DNA of 64,000 nt, from assembly GCF_002251385.1 (NCBI RefSeq), contig NZ_NPJJ01000003.1, forward strand, positions 1 through 64,000, given 5' to 3'. Made by a program: the position numbers and the translations under genes. The notes under the pieces are model-generated. The model saw nothing but the letters and a program-made list of their open reading frames with translations, was not told the origin of the DNA and ran no database searches. The stretch is from Prevotella sp. P5-108. Its GTDB lineage: Bacteria; Bacteroidota; Bacteroidia; Bacteroidales; Bacteroidaceae. This document shows, in pieces, positions 58,726-64,000 of the stretch. Positions within the stretch are counted from its first letter, which is position 1. Each line of letters opens with the position of its first letter.

Positions 58726-61700
58726 ATGAATATCAGAAAAAAAGGCCTCTTGGTAGGCGCGTTTCTGTTGTGCATGAACCTCAGTGCCCTCGCACAGAGC
58801 TTGCAGATGCAGCTCAAGGGAGTCACTGTAGAGAAGGCAATGACAGAATTGAGACAAAAGAGTGGATATTCGTTCGTGTTTGAGTCAGCTGACGTGAATA
58901 CCGCCAAGGTAGTCAGTGTTAACGCGAAGGATGTCAAGCAGGCTGTGGAGCAGATCCTCCGTGGTCAGAGTGTTTCTTACGAGATTAAGGGTAAGAACAT
59001 CGTCGTTTCAAAGAAGCAGGGTAAGACCGTGGCTACCGCCAAGGCCAACAATCCCAAGAAAAAGGTAACCGGTACTATCACCGACGAGAACGGTGAGCCC
59101 ATCATCGGTGCCACCATCAAGGAGAAGGGCACTCAGAATGCTGTAATCTCTGATGTAGACGGTAACTTCGTTCTCAACACCACCGAAGGCGCAGAGCTCG
59201 AGATTACCTACATCGGCTATGCCGACCAGACTCTCAAGGTAACTGGCAAGGACAAGTACAGCGTGTCTATGTCTTCAGGTACCAAGGAGCTCAACGAAGT
59301 TGTGGTTACCGCCCTCGGTATCAAGCGTGCTGAGAAGGCTCTGAGCTACAACGTACAGCAGGTGAGCGGTGAAGATCTCCTCACCAACAAGGATGCCAAC
59401 TTCATCAACTCCCTCAACGGTAAGGTTGCCGGTGTGAACATCAACGCCAGCTCTGCCGGTGCAGGTAGTGCCTCTAAGGTTGTGATGCGTGGTACACGTT
59501 CAATCGAGCAGTCAAGCAACGTGCTCTATGTGATTGACGGTATTCCAATGTTCAACCTCGGCTCCGACGGTGACTCTGGTTTCGGTTCTAACGGTACTAC
59601 CGAGGCTATCGCCGACATCAACCCCGAGGATATCGAGTCTATGTCAGTGCTTACCGGTGCTGCCGCTGCCGCTCTTTACGGTAACCGCGCTTCTAACGGT
59701 GCCATCGTTATCACCACCAAGAAGGGTAAGGAAGGCAAGACCGAGGTCACTGTAAGCCAGACCACTGAGTTCTCTTCAGTTTTCCGTACTCCCGACTTCC
59801 AGAACGCTTACGGTACAGGCAGCACACTGCGCGACGCTGGTGGTGAGTCTTACAGCTGGGGTGCCAAGCTCAACGAGACCAACTATCGTGGCTATGACCC
59901 TGTAGACAACTACTTCAAGACAGGTGTCGTTACTACCGAGGCTTTCACCCTCTCTACCGGTACTGAGAAGAACCAGACCTATGTTTCTGCCAGTGCCCTC
60001 AACTCAGGTGGTGTAATCCCCAACAACGAGTACAACCGTTACAACTTCACCATCCGCAACACAGCCAAGATGCTCAACGACAAGCTGACTGTTGACGCCG
60101 GTGCAAGCTACATTATCCAGGATGACCGCAACATGACCAACCAGGGTGTATATGGTAACCCACTGGTAACCGCATACCTCTACCCCCGCGGCAACTCTAT
60201 CGATGACCTCAAGATGTTTGAGCGTTGGGATACACAGCGTAACCTCTACGTTCAGAACTGGAACGACCTCGCAAGTGAGTTCGTAGGTCAGAACCCCTAC
60301 TGGATCAACTACCGCAACGTACGTACCAACCGCAAGTATCGCTATATGCTCAACCTCGGCGCCAGCTATAAGCTCACCGACTATCTGAGCCTTGCTGCAC
60401 GTATCCGCGTAGACAACGCCACCAATACCTTCGAGAAGAAGTACTATGCTTCTACCAACAAGACTCTCGCTGGTGAGAATGGTCAGTACGCTCTCGTGAA
60501 GACCGATGACAAGCAGACTTACGGCGATGTAATGATGACTTTTGACAAGCGTTTCTTCCAGGACCGACTCTCTGTCAATGCCAACCTCGGTGCAATCATC
60601 TCTGATGTTAAGCAGGGTGTTACTGGTATCGATGGTCCTATCAATGACAACCTCATTCCTAACGTATTCAACGAGTACCAGATTGACCCCAACCGCGAGA
60701 AGCGTCAGCCCGGTGGCTACCACGACCAGACCAAGTCTGTCTTCATGAGCGCTGAAATCGGATGGAACAGTCAGTACTACCTGACTCTTACCGGCCGTAA
60801 CGACTGGCCCTCTATGCTCGCTGGTCCCAAGTCTAACAAGTCTTCATTCTTCTATCCCTCTATCGGTGCATCATGGATTGTATCACAGACATTCCAGTTG
60901 CCCAAGCAGATTGACTTCTTGAAGGTTCGCGGTTCATTCGCTTCTGTAGGTATTCCTTTCCCACGTTGGTACGCCAACCCTGTATATGAGTGGGATGAGG
61001 CCAACCGTCAGTGGAAGAGCCAGACCATTTATCCTATGTACAACCTGAAGCCTGAGACCACAGACTCTTGGGAGTTCGGTTTGCAGACCCGTCTGTTCAA
61101 GCACTTCAGCCTTGACCTGACACTCTACTGGACCAAGACTTACAACCAGACCTTCAACCCCGACATATCAGTATCTTCTGGTTATAGCACCATGTACATC
61201 CAGACCGGTAGCGTAAGCAATAACGGTATCGAGTTGGCTCTGGGCTATGACAACAGCTGGGGCAACTTCAAGTGGTCTTCTAACTACACATTCTCTGCCA
61301 ACAAGAACAAGATCAACGAGCTCGTAAAGAACTACGTTCACCCTGAGACCGGCGCCATCATCAACAAGGACCGTCTGGACCTCAACGGTATGGGTTCTGC
61401 TCACTTCCTGCTCAAGGAAGGTGGTACGCTGGGTGACCTCTACTCTCTCACCGACGTAGTACGCGACAGCGAAGGCCGTGTATATGTTGACGAGAACGGT
61501 AAGGTGTACAAGGACACCAACGTAGGTGACATCAAGCTGGGTTCCGTATTCCCCAAGTGTAACATGGCTTGGCGCAACGACTTCAGCTACAAGGGCATCA
61601 ACTTCGGTTTCATGTTTGCTGCACGCTTTGGCGGTATCGTTTACTCAGCTACACAGGCTGCCCTCGACGCTTACGGTGTGTCTAAGAACACTGCCGACGC

Positions 61701-62046
61701 CCGCGACCTGGGTTATGTACTCGTAAACGGTGAAGACCGCGTGAATCCTGAGACATGGTACACCACTATCGGTGCTGCCGACGGTATTCCCCAGTACTAT
61801 ACCTACAGCGCTACCAACATTCGTCTGCAGGAGGCAAGCCTTGGTTATACCTTCAAGAAGAACGTATTCTTCGGTATCGGTGACCTGAGCCTCTCTCTCG
61901 TTGGTCGCAACCTGCTGATGCTTTACTGCAAGGCACCTTTCGATCCTGAGACCACAGCTACCACCGGTAACTACTATCAGGGTATTGACAAATTCATGAC
62001 ACCAAGCACACGCAACCTTGGTTTCAACATCAAACTCAAATTCTAA
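58726..62046 (+). CDS. SusC/RagA family TonB-dependent transporter with STN domain
   Basis: An 1106-residue outer-membrane importer. Signal peptide (1-24), STN signalling domain (about 25-98, LKGVTVEKAMTELRQKSGYS), carboxypeptidase-regulatory-like domain (about 112-185, GTITDENGEPIIGATIKEKG), TonB-box-like ELNEVVVTALG, plug with GKVAGVNINASSAGAGSASK and NVLYVIDGIP, and a barrel ending in NLGFNIKLKF. The STN domain means that it signals through the adjacent FecR. Codons here favour GGT, TCT and GCT, unlike the GC-rich genes before 52 kb, consistent with high expression. SusD follows by eight bases. Confidence 0.96.
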   Translation: MNIRKKGLLVGAFLLCMNLSALAQSLQMQLKGVTVEKAMTELRQKSGYSFVFESADVNTAKVVSVNAKDVKQAVEQILRGQSVSYEIKGKNIVVSKKQGKTVATAKANNPKKKVTGTITDENGEPIIGATIKEKGTQNAVISDVDGNFVLNTTEGAELEITYIGYADQTLKVTGKDKYSVSMSSGTKELNEVVVTALGIKRAEKALSYNVQQVSGEDLLTNKDANFINSLNGKVAGVNINASSAGAGSASKVVMRGTRSIEQSSNVLYVIDGIPMFNLGSDGDSGFGSNGTTEAIADINPEDIESMSVLTGAAAAALYGNRASNGAIVITTKKGKEGKTEVTVSQTTEFSSVFRTPDFQNAYGTGSTLRDAGGESYSWGAKLNETNYRGYDPVDNYFKTGVVTTEAFTLSTGTEKNQTYVSASALNSGGVIPNNEYNRYNFTIRNTAKMLNDKLTVDAGASYIIQDDRNMTNQGVYGNPLVTAYLYPRGNSIDDLKMFERWDTQRNLYVQNWNDLASEFVGQNPYWINYRNVRTNRKYRYMLNLGASYKLTDYLSLAARIRVDNATNTFEKKYYASTNKTLAGENGQYALVKTDDKQTYGDVMMTFDKRFFQDRLSVNANLGAIISDVKQGVTGIDGPINDNLIPNVFNEYQIDPNREKRQPGGYHDQTKSVFMSAEIGWNSQYYLTLTGRNDWPSMLAGPKSNKSSFFYPSIGASWIVSQTFQLPKQIDFLKVRGSFASVGIPFPRWYANPVYEWDEANRQWKSQTIYPMYNLKPETTDSWEFGLQTRLFKHFSLDLTLYWTKTYNQTFNPDISVSSGYSTMYIQTGSVSNNGIELALGYDNSWGNFKWSSNYTFSANKNKINELVKNYVHPETGAIINKDRLDLNGMGSAHFLLKEGGTLGDLYSLTDVVRDSEGRVYVDENGKVYKDTNVGDIKLGSVFPKCNMAWRNDFSYKGINFGFMFAARFGGIVYSATQAALDAYGVSKNTADARDLGYVLVNGEDRVNPETWYTTIGAADGIPQYYTYSATNIRLQEASLGYTFKKNVFFGIGDLSLSLVGRNLLMLYCKAPFDPETTATTGNYYQGIDKFMTPSTRNLGFNIKLKF

Positions 62047-62054
62047 GAGTAACT

Positions 62055-63614
62055 ATGAGACAGATTAAAAATATCATAATGAGCGCGGTTGCTGCAGGTC
62101 TCTGCCTGAGCTTCTCCAGCTGTACTAACGACTACGAGAGCTTCAACCGCAACCCCAACGGCGTCACCAAAGACGAAACCCAGCGCGACGCCTATGCTAT
62201 GCGTTCAGCCATGCTGAACCTCGAAGGCTGGGTAATTCCTACCGATGTCAACACCAACCAGTTCACCGAGTGTCTGATGGGTGGTTCTTACGGTGGTTAC
62301 ATTGCTGACTCCAACGCAGGTTTCGCTGGCAAGAACTTCGGTCAGTTCAGCCCTGAGAACGGATGGAGCCGTGTAATGTTCAAGGATGTCATCCCCAAGC
62401 TCTTCATCTACTGTGGCGAAGTAGCCCGTGCTACCGACGATCCTATCCCCAACGCCGTAGCTTCTATCATCAAGGTGTCAGGTATCCAGCGCGTTACCGA
62501 CTGCTACGGTCCTATCCCTTACTCTCAGGTAGGTAAGGACGGTCAGATTACCGCTGCCTATGACTCTCAGGAGCAGGTGTACAACCTGATGTTTGAGCAG
62601 CTCAACGCGGCTATCGACGTGCTGACCCAGAACCGTACTGCCGACTTCAGCGACAAGGCTGACCGTGTGTATGGTGGTAATGTGACCAAGTGGATCAAGT
62701 ATGCCAACTCTCTCAAGCTGCGTATGGCTATGCGTATCTCTAAGGTGGCTCCCGCCAAGGCTCAGCAGATGGCTGAGGAGGCTGTAAACCACGAGGTAGG
62801 TACCATGACCTCTAACGACGACAACGCCGAGTTGACTCTCGTTTCTACCAACCCCTTCGAGATTATCATGTACGAATACAATGGTGGTGACTCTCGCGTA
62901 AGCGCTGATATCACAACCTATATGAATGGTTACAACGATCCCCGTCGTGAGAAGATGTTCACCAAGACCACTTTCGGCGGTCTCGTTGACAACGGCTACT
63001 TTGGTATCCGTAGCGGTATCGCCATCCCTGGCGGTTCTATCGCTCACGCATACAGTAACTATATCGTAGCCACCGACAGCAAGCTCATGTGGATGAACGC
63101 TGCCGAAGTAGCTTTCCTCAAGGCTGAGGGTGCTCTGCGCAACTGGAACATGGGCGGTACTGCCAAGGAATTCTACGAGCAGGGTGTAAAGCTGTCATTT
63201 GCACAGTGGGGTGCCAATGGTGCCGACGCTTATCTGGCTGACAACACCAGCATGCCCGCTTCTTACAAGGACCCCGCTGGGCTCAACACCTACTCTGGTG
63301 CTACCTCACAGATTACCATCAAGTGGGAAGACGGTGACTTCGAGAAGAGCCTCGAGCGCATCATCACCCAGAAGTGGCTTGCCAACTTCCCCCTCGGTCA
63401 GGAGGCTTGGGCAGAGTATCGTCGTACCGGCTATCCTATGCTGATGCCCGTTGTTGTCAACAACAGTGCTGGCGTAGTAAACTCAGCCCGTGGTGCCCGT
63501 CGTCTGGCTTATCCTCAGGAGGAGCGTCTCAACAACGCCGAAAACTATGTTAACGCTGTAGGTCTCCTCGGTGGTGCCGACAATATGGCTACTGACCTGT
63601 GGTGGGCAAAGTAA
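62055..63614 (+). CDS. SusD/RagB family surface glycan-binding lipoprotein
   Basis: A 519-residue surface lipoprotein that lids the SusC barrel. Lipobox at SFSSCTND (Cys23), followed by the SusD-type start YESFNRNPNGVTKDE and TPR-like helices (e.g. VASIIKVSGIQRVTDCYGPIPYS, EQLNAAIDVL). C-terminal QEAWAEYRRTGYPMLMPV is a common end motif. It forms a pair with the upstream susC, and the next gene begins 26 bases later. Confidence 0.96.
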   Translation: MRQIKNIIMSAVAAGLCLSFSSCTNDYESFNRNPNGVTKDETQRDAYAMRSAMLNLEGWVIPTDVNTNQFTECLMGGSYGGYIADSNAGFAGKNFGQFSPENGWSRVMFKDVIPKLFIYCGEVARATDDPIPNAVASIIKVSGIQRVTDCYGPIPYSQVGKDGQITAAYDSQEQVYNLMFEQLNAAIDVLTQNRTADFSDKADRVYGGNVTKWIKYANSLKLRMAMRISKVAPAKAQQMAEEAVNHEVGTMTSNDDNAELTLVSTNPFEIIMYEYNGGDSRVSADITTYMNGYNDPRREKMFTKTTFGGLVDNGYFGIRSGIAIPGGSIAHAYSNYIVATDSKLMWMNAAEVAFLKAEGALRNWNMGGTAKEFYEQGVKLSFAQWGANGADAYLADNTSMPASYKDPAGLNTYSGATSQITIKWEDGDFEKSLERIITQKWLANFPLGQEAWAEYRRTGYPMLMPVVVNNSAGVVNSARGARRLAYPQEERLNNAENYVNAVGLLGGADNMATDLWWAK

Positions 63615-63640
63615 AACATTCAAAGATAATATAGACAATT

Positions 63641-64000
63641 ATGAAAAGTATCTTAAAATATATCAGATTATCAATGGCATGCATCGCCGCAACAGCCTTC
63701 GTGGCAAGCTGCGACACCGATGTAGAGTCTATTGACATCAACAATCCGGGTGTAGACAACCAGAACCCCGGCCTTTATCAGGACTATCTGTCCCACCTGA
63801 GAAACTACAAGAAGGGTTCTCATAAGGTGGCTATGGGATGGTTTGACAATAGCGACAAGGCTCCCAACTCTCAGGGCAAGCACATCCACTCTGTACCAGA
63901 CAGCTTGGACTACATCGTGCTGACCAACCCCGACAACCTGGCTGCTTTCGAGCTCGCCGAGATGAACGAAATACGCGAGAAGAAGGGTACCAAGGTGGTA
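63641..64000 (+). CDS. lipoprotein, probable GH18-like glycosidase (5' part only)
   Basis: The first 120 codons of a gene running off the window. Lipobox at FVASCDTD (Cys24). The part that follows, YLSHLRNYKKGSHKVAMGWF and SVPDSLDYIVLTNP, resembles the start of GH18 endo-beta-N-acetylglucosaminidase-like lipoproteins found next to SusCD pairs (the BT_3987 type). If so, the locus would target host N-glycans, but the catalytic DxxDxDxE motif lies beyond the window. Confidence 0.6.
   Translation, partial: MKSILKYIRLSMACIAATAFVASCDTDVESIDINNPGVDNQNPGLYQDYLSHLRNYKKGSHKVAMGWFDNSDKAPNSQGKHIHSVPDSLDYIVLTNPDNLAAFELAEMNEIREKKGTKVV

Noticed and set aside
1..64000. rRNA operon, prophage, integrative element or replication origin
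   Set aside because: No rRNA-like sequence, integrase, phage structural genes, dnaA boxes or attachment sites were recognised.

Overview
The window reads as a chromosomal segment of a Bacteroidales bacterium, probably Prevotella-like or a close relative. The basis is the set of gene families (SusC/SusD, FecR with a DUF4974-type C-terminus, S46 dipeptidyl peptidase, FtsL_2-type FtsL, a glycine-lipid acyltransferase pair) and the promoters, which repeatedly match the Bacteroidetes primary sigma consensus (-7 TAnnTTTG, and in the clearest cases -33 TTTG about 19-20 bases upstream). The species cannot be named from the sequence alone.

Layout. 1-7.5 kb (minus strand): an apparent four-gene unit of a DUF5117-type zinc metalloprotease, a SpmA/SpmB-like membrane protein, a Wzx/MATE-type flippase and a secreted DPP7-like S46 peptidase. 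7.7-9.7 kb: ndk and a membrane protein whose C-terminus looks like a PARP-type ADP-ribosyltransferase. 9.9-13.3 kb: ung, a Cys-rich DUF3109 protein, an AraC regulator and a secreted protein with a 42-bp internal tandem repeat. 13.4-17.3 kb: gyrB, a heptad-repeat locus, rpsT, tRNA-Glu(TTC) and recO. 17.3-33.5 kb (minus strand): the complete division and cell-wall (dcw) operon, mraZ-rsmH-ftsL-ftsI-murE-mraY-murD-ftsW-murG-murC-ftsQ-ftsA-ftsZ-yqeY, preceded by three MraZ boxes. 33.8-39.5 kb: the glsA/glsB lipid pair, a lipoprotein serpin, dgt and dut. 39.5-43.9 kb: an operon dut, TPR protein, DUF4292 lipoprotein and EnvC-like LytM factor. 44-52.6 kb: an M20 deacylase with a small nucleotidyltransferase, a five-unit promoter-bearing repeat array driving an acyl-CoA synthetase, prfB, a 47-residue membrane protein coupled to a CYTH protein, a VanZ-like protein, an NSS transporter and a ComEA-like HhH protein.

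52.6-57.5 kb is a repeat-rich, gene-poor zone. Two 269-bp direct repeats (offset 2325 bp), nested inside two direct repeats of about 365 bp (offset 3507 bp), bracket an AT-rich two-gene island. Both island genes look broken: a KilA-N gene with a +1 frameshift near its N-terminus, and a secreted-protein gene with one in-frame TAA. From 57.5 kb to the end runs a polysaccharide-utilisation locus: FecR anti-sigma factor, SusC, SusD and the start of a probable GH18-like lipoprotein. No sigma factor gene lies beside fecR; the repeats occupy that place.

The main leads for follow-up are the membrane-anchored PARP-like protein, the promoter-bearing repeat array before the acyl-CoA synthetase, the decayed KilA-N island with its nested structured repeats, and several genes whose ATG sits exactly where transcription should start (leaderless candidates).
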